Positions 23,500 through 34,840 of a stretch of 64,000 nucleotides of DNA are shown one piece after another. How positions within the stretch are numbered: position 1 is the first letter of the stretch; every line of letters starts with the position of its first letter. Source of the DNA: Ridgeia piscesae (Eukaryota; Annelida; Polychaeta; Sabellida; Siboglinidae). The notes beneath the pieces were generated by a model. The model made no database searches. It was not told where the DNA came from and saw only the letters and a program-made list of their open reading frames with translations. Location: assembly GCA_025642075.2 (NCBI GenBank), contig JAODUO010000040.1, positions 470,001 through 534,000 on the forward strand. The letters are read 5' to 3'. A program made the translations under genes and the position numbers.

Positions 23500-23905
23500 G
23501 GTTCAGCATGACTGCCACCCATCAAAAAAGGTCCCGTCTGCACCTACTTGATTGGGTTCGTTTCTTCCCGTTAATGGGTAATTCGGTTTCCTTGCCGCTT
23601 TATTCCGTACCAACGTAGTTGATGCTTCAGCATGACTGGCATTCACTTTAGTCCTCAGGGCAATATGGAGCATGACTAATCCCACCCTGACCCATACTTA
23701 TGTTCTTTTACACTTAGTGCTGTCGTTCGCTATATAAGAATTTTTTCCCAGTTGCAGTATGACTGACACCTGTTTCACCTATGGACAAAACATTAATAAG
23801 TTGTTGCAGTATGACTGACAATTGCGTTAACCCTAATTTTATAGCACTCCGTTGTTTGTTTCCACTAAGTGTTTAATAATGTGTTGTTTCAGCATGACTG
23901 GCAAC
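23500..23905 (+). repeat. Interspersed CAGCATGACTG motif series
   Basis: The motif CAGYATGACTGRCA, or a close variant, recurs at 23,504, 23,628, 23,668 (degenerate), 23,755, 23,807 and 23,890, all on the + strand between the recombinase stop and repeat B1. The spacing is uneven, so this is not a simple tandem repeat. Confidence 0.75.
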
Positions 23906-23983
23906 CTGGTTATATTCGTTTTTACATTTATTTTCACTGGCAGAGCCCTGGGGTGGGGAGTGGGGCCTCTGTTACAAGAGGCC

Positions 23984-24169
23984 GGGTGGGGAAAACATTG
24001 TTAACACCCCACCTTTGCTAATATTGTCATTTTCTAAATGTATCTATACTGTCTTGAGGAGTTTTGAGTACATTTATTAAATGACCTTTATCAACAACAA
24101 TAACTCTTGTTTATTTATTGTAGCAAACAAGCTCAGGTCTCTGCCAGTATAAGCATCAGCAGGGTATAA
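23984..24169 (+). repeat. Split direct repeat B1
   Basis: It is nearly identical to 24,606-24,787. It begins in a G-rich run followed by AACACCCCACC and ends in CAGCAGGGTATAAA, directly abutting A2. Confidence 0.9.
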
Positions 24170-24370
24170 ATGAATATTTTTACACATGTCAAAAATAATA
24201 TTTATACAATGTGAGGCGGATACTTAGTCCGTGAACGGTGCGTATTCCGCAAACGTGTCGTAGCCCGTGAACTCTCCGCACTCAGAACGAGGCTCGATTC
24301 CTTTGTGCTGAGATTTTGAGTACGCAAGGCGCAATAATTTGCAGCACAAAGGAAGATCGGATTTTCGACC
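24170..24370 (+). repeat. Split direct repeat A2
   Basis: This is the second copy of A1. It preserves the 12-bp inverted arms and diverges from A1 abruptly after TTTTCGACC. Confidence 0.9.
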
Positions 24371-24605
24371 CCTCCATCCTCCCCCCTGGCTACCACCGAT
24401 CCGTCCTTTTTAAGTACACATTCTTAATGTTTCGGTTGTACAATGTACTGCGCCGGACTATTGTTTTACGCTATGTAGAATAAATATCTTCACTTCGCTT
24501 TGATTCATCGGCTTAGTCTACATCTACTCTGTATTATTACTAATGTGTTGGCTACGGCCAACGCTACTTTACATGTATTTCTTGTTCTTTACTTGCATAA
24601 ATTGC

Positions 24606-24787
24606 GGGGGGGGGGGAAAAAATTTTAACACCCCACCCTTATTGTCATTTTCTAAATGTATCTATACTGTCTTGAGGAGTTTTGAGTACATTTATTAAAT
24701 GACCTTTATCAACAACAATAACTCTTGTTTATTTATTGTAGCAAACAAGCTCAGGTCTCTGCCGTATAAGCATCAGCAGGGTATAAA
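24606..24787 (+). repeat. Split direct repeat B2
   Basis: This is the second copy of B1, with the leading G run and the same end CAGCAGGGTATAAA. It is followed by A/T low-complexity DNA, so it probably marks the right end of the element. Confidence 0.9.
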
Positions 24788-24789
24788 TA

Positions 24790-25062
24790 ATAATTTTTTT
24801 ATTTAAAAATTTTTTTTTAATTATTACTGTTAAAAATTCAAAATTGAAAAATTTTTTAAATTTTTATTTTTAAAGTTTTTTTTATTTTTATTTGTTTTTT
24901 TAATTTTTAAATTTGTTATTTGTTATTTGTTATTTGTTATTTGTTATTTGTTATTTGTTAAAATTTTTTTTTTTATTTTTATTTGTATTTTTATTTTTAT
25001 TTTTATTTGTTATTGTGTTATTGTGTTATTGTGTTATTGTGTTATTGTGTTATTGTTTATTT

Positions 25063-25124
<62 letters not shown>

Positions 25125-25165
25125 TTTATGTATGTATGTATGTATGTATGTATGTATGTTTTATT
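24790..25165 (+). repeat. Low-complexity A/T tract with short tandem repeats
   Basis: It holds a TTTGTTA heptamer array (24,912-24,960), a TTATTGTG octamer array (25,014-25,056), TA (25,064-25,116) and TATG (25,127-25,158). There is no coding. Confidence 0.9.
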
Positions 25166-26980
25166 TTGTATGTATGTATGCCCTGTGGGGGTGTTACGTA
25201 GTGGAACACAGAATAGAGTTCAATATAAAACTTCAAACAACAACACATAAAATGTCCATTACAGTCTAAACTAATTAAGTTAGTTATAATAACATAAACA
25301 ACGCTGTGTGACCTGATTAGTTTGCCTATTGTGGCAAGAACATATACAACTGTTGGACATTTTTATGTTAAGCCTGTTCTGTCAAATAGATTTTAAGTCA
25401 GCAATACGCCCATAAATTGTTGTTTTAATTTTTCAAATATCGTGCGTGCACACATCGTTAATTAAACTGTTACTGAGAAGAAGCTACAGCAATAACGTTA
25501 CATTTTAAATATAGCCTACGTCAAAACAGTCATCAGTGGATTTCACATCCAGGACAACAAAACACGCACCACATAGGCTTCACGTGTAGCACAACAGTTC
25601 TAGGTCAAACGTCAAACAAATCAAAGTAACTGTTATGTAATTATTTAATTTGTTTTTAACATTCACTAAATTATTTATAACAATTAATCATACGGACACA
25701 TTCATTTATCGGCATTCATTGTATGACATTATTTGTTAGATTGATAATTATTATTATATATTTTATGACTAATAGGTAATTTTAGATATATGTGTGTGTG
25801 TGTGTGTGTGTGTTTGATTTATTTAAGAAATATATTAGTATTCGTAGAACACTATAATATAAGCACCAGTTCTAGTTTTGGTCCCTTCACATAGAACGAT
25901 AGAACATTATTTATATATTCACCATGGTAACGTATGTTGTCCTTTTTATTACAACAATTGCAGATTTCAATCGTTCGTGATAATGCAGGAATACACACAG
26001 CAGGATTGATAAAGTTTATATGAGTCACGCTTTCACAAACATCGGGTCTGTATAGACAATAAGCGAATCCAATCAACATCGCGAACTTTTTCAGGATACT
26101 CAGTCGACTGGGTCTGGCTCACGTCCGGTAATTGCAACGGTCGCCCGTATCAACCACCTCGTCACAAAACTAAACAACACTGAACATATAATTGGGCGCA
26201 GTAGTAATACGGACTGGAAGTTGTATCCTTCAAACAACCCAAACCAAGGTAGCCGACTGGACAAATATCAATACCTAAAAAGTCACCATCACATAATTAC
26301 ATAACAATGCAAACCTAGCAACGTTACATACACTATCTCAATCCAACTATTCTCCCGAGTTCATTCACACCCCTATCTCGACATCAAAACAAACTCTAAA
26401 TAGCAATGGACAACGCATGTCCACATCACTGCACCTCAAACAGCTAGAAAATGACTCTGCCTCCTTAAACCTCCCGGCAACGTCAGTAGTTTAGAAAACA
26501 GCCAACGATGCGTTTTTAACCAAAACTAGAATATGGAGTCGTTGCGAGTAATCCCAATACACAAAATTACATTGATACCGTTGAAAACGTTAAAACAAAA
26601 CCCAGCCAGAATTATGCCAAACGACCACCATAGGACACCAAGTGTAACAGAACTCTTGGGCAATCCACGAGCATTTAAAGAAAAGTAAAGAAAACAAATG
26701 GAAAATACAATATTAACGCCGAGTGCATAATATTTCTGCTGGCATATCACGAACAGACAGATAAACAAAATAGTTTGATTTATGAGGAACTAGTCATACA
26801 TTTGCAAATGGTTTCATAACATTGCCACGAAGGCAAACCAAAGACTGTGAACACATACGGTAAAATTCAATTATCGTATGATTCTCATACCTCTACAGTA
26901 TGGCTGCGTGTAAAGTGGAGTAATCAAGACGACAAGCAAATGACCAGAGTATTTCTTCCGGAACGAAATATATATTCCAT
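25166..26980. repeat. 3' flank of receptor duplicon, copy 3
   Basis: No gene was seen. From about 25,920 the sequence matches the flanks of copies 2 and 1 (15,661-16,265 and 11,640-12,440). A TG run lies at 25,793-25,812. The first 600 bp show nothing recognisable. Confidence 0.5.
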
Positions 26981-26982
26981 AG

Positions 26983-28111
26983 CTAATGAATCCCACAGCG
27001 TTGATACACACACCTTAACATGTCTGACGTCTTATCACGAACAGACTGAAATACGATTATATAGATCAGACTATTTATGAACGTATTGCATTCAAAGATC
27101 CACACCGCGGCAAACATAAGCCACAAAGGCATACCATCGCGTAACCTAATTAAATTCATGATAACGTAAACAATATATGGAATAGTCAACACGACCATCG
27201 CCGCGCATACAATCAACACGTTTCTTCCTGAACGAACAGACTTCAGTGTCAAAGACGGGATGGTCACGACATGGCCGTTCCCTCCACCGATCGAAATCAC
27301 CTGCGCTGCAATTTGACGATGCGTTCGAAGAATCGCTCGGAATATTCGTGCCGTCGAGTAAACGAGCATAACAACTGGACACAAAATAGCGATTATAACA
27401 AAGACAAACATTAGTCCAACATCGTCTTTTGATAAGGTTATGTCGCATGAACATGACTTTAAATACCACGATTCAGCTTATCCACTATCGCTGCCATTAA
27501 CGCCCCAGTTAACCAAGTTCCATATATTATGTAATAGCATCGATTTCGAGTGAGGATTTGTTCATAGCGGAGCGGATTCGTTATGGCGACCATCTTGCAC
27601 AAGGTCACCCAACAGAGACTGTGCATCGATGTGACACTAAACCAAACTGAGACGACGGCATGAATCTTTGGCAGGAAGTTAATCTCGTGTTGTACACTCG
27701 GTGTCACACTGGAGCACACGGCGGCGAGATCTGACATAAGCAGTGAGAACATGAAAAGTGTCGTCCGATCTTCGCGAAGTTGTAGATATCTGACGATGAC
27801 AGCGATCGCTAATCCGTTCAGTGTTATGTTCAGGACGATAACAGAAGTGATGACGGTTGACTTGATGTTGTCATACTCGCTTAATTCCATATTGTATGTA
27901 CGATGAGCTTGACCAACGAAACACGTACGTCATGTCCCTCAAGCAACAAATGCAGAATCTGGTTGTATAGTGTTTCCTGAGACAGTACACTGTGGACACG
28001 CAATTGCCTATATCGAAGCTCCGGATTTTCGATAATGCCGCTGCTACATGTTTGGCATGCGATAAACGCTCTCATGCACGTCACTAAATATAACAGCTTG
28101 CGTGCAATCAA
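26983..28111 (-). pseudogene. Class A GPCR-like receptor, copy 3 (frameshifted)
   Basis: Three - strand frames cover one receptor: the N-terminus at 27,881-28,111, TM1-TM4 at 27,459-27,890 and TM5 to the C-terminus at 26,983-27,411. This copy alone keeps the full TM7 and tail, with INSLIYIIVFQSVRDKTSDM and a stop after CGIH. Relative to copy 1 it has an in-frame loss of about ten residues at the end of TM2 (LMSDLAAVCSS). A deletion in the TM4-TM5 loop near 27,470 shifts the frame. Another shift separates the N-terminal segment. TM3 again ends LCKMVAITNPLRY. It is very likely a pseudogene unless the gaps are introns, for which no good splice sites were seen. Confidence 0.8.
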
Positions 28112-28129
28112 CTAACTGATAATTATATT

Positions 28130-28304
28130 TGTCACGAAATCGTTAAATTAACCGGGACAAACATTTCAGTGTGTGACACCGAGTTTTGCCGGACTCCGTG
28201 CTACGGGGCTGACAACGAACCATGCTGGGACTGCAGAATCGACATGTTGTATTTTGCCTGAAATAAAGTAATTCTTATTGTTATCCGACGTTACAAACGT
28301 TACA
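28130..28304 (+). repeat. 5' LTR of the Gypsy element
   Basis: It begins TGTCACG and ends GTTACA, with a polyadenylation signal AATAAA at 28,262. A 5' TG and 3' CA are the expected LTR ends. The length is about 175 bp. Confidence 0.7.
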
Positions 28305-28322
28305 TGGTGTCATAAGTCGGGA
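28305..28322 (+). other. Probable tRNA primer-binding site
   Basis: TGGTGTCATAAGTCGGGA follows the LTR end directly. It starts with TGG, the complement of a tRNA CCA end, and resembles the TGGTGTCAGAAGTGGG type common in Gypsy elements. Confidence 0.6.
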
Positions 28323-28356
28323 TACGTGATTGCTGCTACAAGTGAAAAGAAGAAGA

Positions 28357-29190
28357 ATGCCAAGATTTAATCCTCCTGCGCCGTTTTCGTTCAAGCCGAA
28401 CGAATGGCTCGAATGGCTGGACGAATTTGCAAGATTTCGAATCGTAACAAAGCTCCACAAAGAAGAGGGTGACGTGCAGAGAGACTCGTTGTTATACGCA
28501 ATGGGGGGACAACAAGCAAACAGAATCTTTCGCACATTGACGTTTGTTGCGCCAGAAGTAGACACAAAATACGAGACACTGGTGAGCAAGTTAACGTAGT
28601 ATTTTATTCCGCAACGAAATGTGATTCACGAACGATGTGTATATCAAAGCCGACAGCAGCTAGCAAATGAAAGCATTGAAGAATTTGCAAGAGAACTACA
28701 GACTCTTGCCGTACATTGCGAATATAAAGAACAGACCAACGAAATGGTAAGGGACCGCTTTGTTATGGGAGTGAGGGACCAGGCTGTGAAATAAAAACTA
28801 CAATTAATCACCGACTTGAGTCTCGATAAAGCAATGACAATTGCTATAGACAGCATGAACAAGTCAAACTGCAAATGAGAGAACAACAGCTTGAACAGGA
28901 TCAACATGTCGCAGAGGCGAGAGTATCCCCGAGTCCGAGAACAGCTGGTCGATACACGAAGCCGAAGGACAGACACACTGCCAGTAAGTACCGTTAACTC
29001 GATGTCAAGGGACCGCCTGACTAGAAAGTGTGAACGCTGTGGTTACGCAGAACATTTGCGCGGAGGGAGTTGCCTGCGCTGGGACAGAGGTGCAATAAGT
29101 GCAATGCAAAAGGACATTTTGCTTCTGTTTGTCGCTCGAAGCCCCATAAAGCGTATGAAGTCGAACGTGAAGGGCCAAACCATATCGTGG
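28357..29190 (+). pseudogene. Gypsy gag and nucleocapsid relic
   Basis: The frame from ATG 28,357 (MPRFNPPAPFSFKPNEWLEW) reads for about 80 residues to TAG. It continues with ANESIEEFARELQTLAVHCE after the stop. Zinc-knuckle pieces C-x2-C and RCNKCNAKGHFASVCRSK lie in a shifted frame near 29,085-29,150. Confidence 0.75.
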
Positions 29191-29299
29191 CAAAGCCGAA
29201 AGTGACGGAAGAGGACCGTTTGTCGGTGACATCGAAAGTGACCGAACCAAACCACAGGTTGAAACAGGTCAATCGACTGCGTTCCTCAGTGTGGTTGAC

Positions 29300-30550
29300 T
29301 GCACAGAGAAGAAAGACGCTTGGTTCATAACTGTGAAAGTGAAGCGGGTGCGACTTCGTTTCAAAATCGACACCGGCGCTGACGTCACGATAATAAAAAC
29401 AGAAGACATGGTTGGCAATGAAAGACAAACCGAGACTAGAACCAACAACCGTCCGTCTCAACAGTGTTGGTGGACAGCTAAAGGCGTTGGGTCAGTTCAT
29501 GACAGTTACGAAGCATAGGAACACGGTTTATCGCTTCAACATGATCGTCATTGAAGGGGAGAAAATGGCGAACCTACTGTCACGAGACGTCGCTGCAGAC
29601 ATGGGTCTCGTGTGTCGTCTGGAGTAAGTTGACGCATCGGGTGATGATGATGCTAGAATTGGCCTCGTAAAGACCGAACCTGTCACAATAAAGCTGAAGG
29701 CAGGGGCTGAACCACTGTGCTTAACCACTGCGGGACGTGTACCTTTCCATCTGATGGATGCTGTTAAAGCAGAACTCAATAACATGGTTGAGTCAGGAGT
29801 GATCAGATATGTGACAGAACCAACGGATTGGTGCGCTGCGATGGTTCCGGTCATCAAGAAAACCGGAGCTGTGCGTATCTGCGTCGACGTGAAGCAACTG
29901 AATACAGCAGTTCGATGTGAACACCATATGCTTCCTTCGCTGGAAGATATAGCGCCTAACCATGCTGAGTCGAAAGTGTTCTCAACTCTAGACGCTGCAA
30001 GCGGGTTTTGGCAAATCCCGATCGATGAAGACAGCCAATTGTTGACTACATTCATAACACCATTTGGACGTTATGCGTTTCGCAGACTGACATTTGGAAT
30101 TTCCTCCGCCCCGAGATATTCCAAGATGTCGACACTACTCGAAGGACTGGACGGGGTAGAATTGATCACGAACGACATAGTGGTTCATGGTCGTAACAGG
30201 GAAGAACACGACGCCCGTCTCAATGCTGTCCTAAGGATAATCAACGGCTCGGGCCTGAAACTCAACCCAAAGAAATGCGTCTGCAGAAAAACCGAACTGA
30301 CGTATTTTGGTCACCTGATTTGGGGTGATGGCATCAAGCCAGATCCAGAGAGGGTTGAAGTTCTATTGAAACTGTCACGTCCGAACAACGTTAGCGAACT
30401 GAGAACAGTGTTGGGTATGTTTCAATACCTGGCCAAATTCGTGTACGATATGTCGTCAGTGATGAAACCGATGACTGACTTAAGTCTAATGTCGTCTGGC
30501 CGTGGGACAAGGCACAACAAGCTACGTTTGATAAGACGAAAGAACTGTTG
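29300..30550 (+). pseudogene. Gypsy protease and reverse transcriptase relic
   Basis: The protease motif is F-K-I-D-T-G-A-D-V-T near 29,360. The reverse transcriptase runs from about 29,640, with VRICVDVKQLN, STLDAASGFWQIPID and FGISSAP in order. The catalytic Y/F-x-D-D box reads ITNDI, so the first Asp is Asn and the Tyr is Thr; the copy could not polymerise. The frame ends near 30,550. Confidence 0.85.
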
Positions 30551-31766
30551 ACGACTACACCGATGTTTTCCTACTACGACTCAACGAAACCGACGGTAGT
30601 GAGTGCGGATGCAAGCAGTTACGGAATCGGTACTGTGCTGGTGCAATCTACTGATGGAATCCTCAGACCAATCGCCTTCGCGTCAAGGCAGCTGACGACC
30701 GCGGAACAACGGTACGCCCAATTAGAAAAGGAGATGCTTGCAGGTGCCTGGGCGTGCGAAAATTTCCGAAGACATCTCGTTGGATTGAAGGAATTCAAAC
30801 TACTTACCGACCATCGTCCGTTGGTACCGCTTATGAACACAACACGCATAGATGACGCACCGTTGCGTTGCCAGCGATTGTTGATGAGGGCCATGCGATA
30901 TAATCCGATTGTTTAATACGTTCCCGGAAAGCAACTCGTGATCACAGATGCTCTGTCCAGAAAGCAGCTGGTTGGACGCGAATCTCGAATCGATGACATC
31001 GAGCTGTCAGACGATATAACTGCTCTTGTTGACGCAGCTCAACAAACCTGGCCCGTGACGGAAGATCGTCTTACAGAGATCAGAGTCGAAACCTCGACAG
31101 ATCCTATAATGAAATCAATCACAGATTTCATAGCGAATGGATGGTCTCGTCATGAAAGTGCTGTCCCACACTCTGTGCGAGACTACTACCGCGAGAGAGC
31201 GCTACTCTCATTGAATGATGGCGTTGTCACATATAAACTCCAAATTGTGATGCCTCCAAAGAGGCGAGACGACGCTTTGCGACGACTTCATGAATCGCAC
31301 CAAGGCATCTCGAAATGTCGCGAACGAGCAGCCAGTGCCATCTGGTGGCTCGGTGTCAGTCGCGACATAACGAGGTTTATCGATCACTGTGATACTTGCC
31401 GACGCAATCGACCGATACAGAGAGAACAACCTCTTCGTCCAGTTGAACTACCCTGAAGACGCCATGGATGTCTTCCACGCCAAGCGAAATGACTATCTCG
31501 TCATCATCGACTAATTCTCGCACTTGATCGAAATCAAACAATTCACCAGTCTAACGTCTGACTGCTTGATCAGCCGCGTCAAGGCCGTATTTACCACGCA
31601 TGGTATTCCGGATGTGGTGGTATCAGACAACGGAAGACAACTCGTCTCGGACGAATTCAGGAAATTCGCGAAATCATGGTGCTTCGCTCAACATTCCACA
31701 AACCCATATTCTCCGCAAGAGAATGGGGTGGCAGAGCGAGCTGTGCAGACGCGAAAAGATTGCTAG
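30548..31766 (+). pseudogene. Gypsy RNase H and integrase relic
   Basis: RNase H starts with [20 protein letters not shown] and includes [10 protein letters not shown] and LLTDHRPL. The integrase zinc domain reads H-x3-H...CDTCRRN near 31,290-31,410. The core has VVVSDNGRQLVSDEF and PYSPQENGVAERA. Stops at 30,914, 31,454 and 31,512 break it. Confidence 0.85.
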
Positions 31767-31799
31767 ACCTCGACGAACCGGTCGTCAACTCGCCACACG

Positions 31800-33150
31800 A
31801 CTGCCCGTTGTAAGAGAACAATTGTCGCCACGTCAACACCAAGATGGGGACTTCCAAACTACTACAGAAGTTATGCACGGAGGAAGGAATCGGTTTTGTT
31901 GACATATGGGCAAGCTTTGTAGAAAGAAAAGAATTGTTTATGAACGATGGGCTACACCTATCGGGAAAAGGGGGCTGCAGTTCTGGGGAACGAGTTAATT
32001 AGACGCATATGTGAAGGTACAAGCACAGTTGAATGTTAAAACTAGGTGCACAGGGGGAGTATATAGAGCAACGGCAAGAATAACTGTACAGACAAACTTA
32101 CAAGGAAAGAAATCACAAAATATCCATAAAAATGATCTTAGATGTGTATGCTTAAATGCCAGAAGCATAGTCAACAAGAGAAGTGATTTAGACATCATGA
32201 TAGCGGATATTGAATCCGATATAATGGGCATCACAGAATCATGGGCACATAAAGACATGGTTGATGCTGAACTAGCGCTCTCAGATTATGTACTGTTTAG
32301 AAAAGACAGACAAGAGAGAAGGGGAGGTGTAGTCATTATGTATATTAAAAATTATGTACAAGCTTATGAAATACGGATGAAAAAATTGAAAGCAGAATGC
32401 GAGGAAGCTATTTGGTGCAACACAAAAAAACGTAAAATTAACGATAGGGCATACTTGCATAAATTGGACTAACTCAATGAAGGACAAGACAGCAACAGAA
32501 TGTTGGATAATTTTGAAAAATGAGATTGAAGGCATTATTGAAAGATGTGTTCCTATTCAAAATCAAGGGAAACGATCAAGGAAGAAACATCTGTCAAAAG
32601 AAGCTATACGAAAGATTGCTTACAAACAAATTATGTGGAGAGTGTAGAGAAACACTGGAAATAAAGAAGACTACATGTGTAAAGACGCCCTTAACATAGT
32701 TACAAGTGAAATTAGAACATCAAAACGATCTTTTGAGCAAGAATTGTCGAACGACATAAAAGATTGATAGCAAGAGTAAACAGAATGTTCGAGATAAGGT
32801 AGGACCACTAGAAAACAGCGCAGGTAATGTAATATCTGATGGGTTTCAAATGACAAAGGATCTGAATTAATATTTATATACACTAAAGAAAATATAAGCT
32901 CACTGCTGTTACGTGTTAGGAAATTTGAAGGTGACGAATCAAATCAGTTAGGGCAGTTGTTTGTAACTCCTGAAATGATATCAAAGAAAATTAAAATGAT
33001 GAAAGAAAAAAACAAATCACCTGGAGCTGACGGAATACCACCAAAACTGCTTAAGGAAACTGTCGACCAAATCAGTACACCACTTGCTATATATTCTCTA
33101 ATGTGTCACTTAAAGAGGGAATCGTTCCATCAGAATGGAAAGAATTAATA
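31800..33150 (+). mobile_element. CR1-like LINE fragment (SGNH end, endonuclease start, part of RT)
   Basis: It opens with GFVDIWASFVERKELFMNDG and LHLSGKGAAVLGNEL, the end of the SGNH/esterase domain some CR1 LINEs carry. The endonuclease start follows: LRCVCLNARSIVNKRSDLD and IMGITESWAHKDM. After deletions it resumes with the first RT blocks, NKSPGADGIPPKLLKE (about 33,017), and is cut at 33,150 by the dispersed repeat. It interrupts the Gypsy element upstream. Confidence 0.8.
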
Positions 33151-33355
33151 TTCTCAGATATAAACTTCCGACTACCCAGTGGAAAATCACTAGATTAATT
33201 GCTTGGTTGCATGCCTGGCTCTATCATGTTGCACCTTTGATATTAATAGGCACTAGCCATCAAGCACATTGCAGATGATTCATTTTTGTTTGCCCTATCA
33301 CCCCTTGGACTGTAGCCTGCAGGAAGTTCATCACCTACGGCGGAACCAGCGGACT
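33150..33355 (+). repeat. Dispersed repeat, copy 2
   Basis: It matches 10,730-11,010 (see that entry for shared words). Its left edge, AGAATTAATATTCTCAGATA, coincides with the point where the LINE coding stops. Confidence 0.7.
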
Positions 33356-33369
33356 CACAAATTATCGAT

Positions 33370-34600
33370 TACTGATTCTCTTTTTATCCAGCAGTGCACA
33401 ACAATGTTCCAAGGATTCCTGTTTGTGCCTTTGTTCATACCAGCCTCCAATAGATTCTTCTCACAGTCCTTTGATGCTACTGAAACTAACTCGGTCAATG
33501 GAATATTTGCCTTCTCATGCCACTCCTTCAATCCAGTCCATCTTACATGGCCTAGTCCAAAAAGTAATAAGACACTGACCATACTTGCCCTTTTCCTCTC
33601 GGGAGACACACAAACAAACCCCGTCCCAAGACATCAACCTTGAATACCCTGTGGTTTTTGCGAGCTCGCTGTCTCGTGGTCACCCAGTCAAGAAGCTGTA
33701 TTCTGTGATGAATGCAGCATATGGTACCATCGGTCATGTCTTGCAATGTGCACCAAAGATTATAGCTTGTTACAACGCTCAATCGTACAGTGGCTGTGCT
33801 GTAGGTGCCAAACACTTAAATTAATATATCAAGCTTCACCATACCAAGCTTTGAAATCTCTCCAAGTTTTTACGAACCATGCAATTGCTAATGAAAACAT
33901 CACTCTTGAATCACTCTCTCCAACCTTCAACCCACTCTTCACTAGCAGTCCCAAATCAACAGACCAACACATGTCAGAAAATCCAACAAGAAGATTCAAT
34001 AATTCATCACGCTCCTCCAACAAAGCCAAATTCACCAGCTCCAGAACAACTTCATCTGCATTTGACCTCTCACAAAAGAAAACCCTGCGTGTTATGAACG
34101 TAAATTGTTGTAGTGTGATAAACAAAAAAGCCGACCTTGAAGCATCTATAAACTATATAATCGTCATCTGTGGTTCTGAATCCTGGTTCAACAATAACAT
34201 AAAATCCAGTGAAATATTCCCAGAAAACTACACCGCATACGGAAAAGACCGCAACACAGCAGGAGGAGGTGTTTTCTTGCTTGTGCGGAAGGATATCGTA
34301 TCCTCCAACCAACCAGACATAGATAGTGACTGAACAAAACATACTAATAGGTTCCTTCTACAAGCCACACCGATGCAACAAAACCATACAAGAACTTACA
34401 GGGAAATAAAAGTCAATGTTTTGATCATATCGGGTTAACAGAGTTAATAGAAAGTAACAACTTCCAACAACAATAATATTTTTAACGTCAGTGGTTTACC
34501 AGGAAACAAAATAGAACACATTGCCATAGAAAGTCTATAGACTACGCCATTTTAGAAACAAAATGACGTAGTTAAGTCTTCTTGGACTTGGTCAGCATGC
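33370..34600 (+). mobile_element. LINE fragment with PHD finger and endonuclease start
   Basis: The + strand frames read TLTILALFLSGDTQTNPVP (GDxxxNPGP box), then PHD-finger cysteines in broken frames (WYHRSCLAM, WLCCRCQTL). The endonuclease start is LRVMNVNCCSVINKKADLE with GSESWFNNNI, then FPENYTAYGKDRNTAGGGV. Later sequence to about 34,600 holds only scraps such as GSFYKPHRCN. This is a different LINE family from the fragment at 31.8 kb and close to the one at 47.25 kb. Confidence 0.75.
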
Positions 34601-34840
34601 ATGTTACTTTCTGACCTAACCACGAAAACGACCGCCAACAGCCGCCAAACTTCTCCTCACATATTTTACATACATATTCACATACACTACATTACAAAAA
34701 TCACTTTTATTCCTATAACGAAGAAAATTCACAAAAGAAACGCGCAAATCTCGACGGACGGCAACTCGACAACTTCGACTACCGTAAACTCGCTATTATA
34801 AGTTAGCTTTACACAAAATACCGCTAGATGGCGCGTTTAT

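Larger units (their letters stand above)
18433..24787 (+). mobile_element. Ngaro/DIRS-like tyrosine-recombinase element with split direct repeats
   Basis: Two different repeats each occur twice in the order A1 (18,433-18,626), body, B1 (23,984-24,169), A2 (24,170-24,370), B2 (24,606-24,787). B1 abuts A2 exactly. This A1-body-B1-A2-B2 order is the split direct repeat of Ngaro and PAT-type retroelements, which use a tyrosine recombinase instead of a DDE integrase. The body encodes an SGNH-hydrolase-like protein and a tyrosine recombinase, separated by an 85-bp tandem array. Animal Ngaro elements are known, as I recall, to carry SGNH hydrolases. I found no Gag, reverse transcriptase or RNase H, so this is either a non-autonomous derivative or a related DNA element. 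A 235-bp stretch between A2 and B2 is unmatched. Confidence 0.7.
28130..31800 (+). mobile_element. Ty3/Gypsy LTR retrotransposon, decayed, 3' end missing
   Basis: A 5' LTR is followed by gag (from ATG 28,357), a zinc knuckle, an aspartic protease, reverse transcriptase, RNase H and integrase in the Gypsy order. Stops and frameshifts occur near 28,597, 28,791, 29,518, 29,624, 30,550, 30,914, 31,454 and 31,512. The second LTR is absent because a LINE fragment starts at about 31,800-31,840. The K02A2.6-like group of Gypsy elements is my closest match. There is no envelope gene. Confidence 0.85.
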
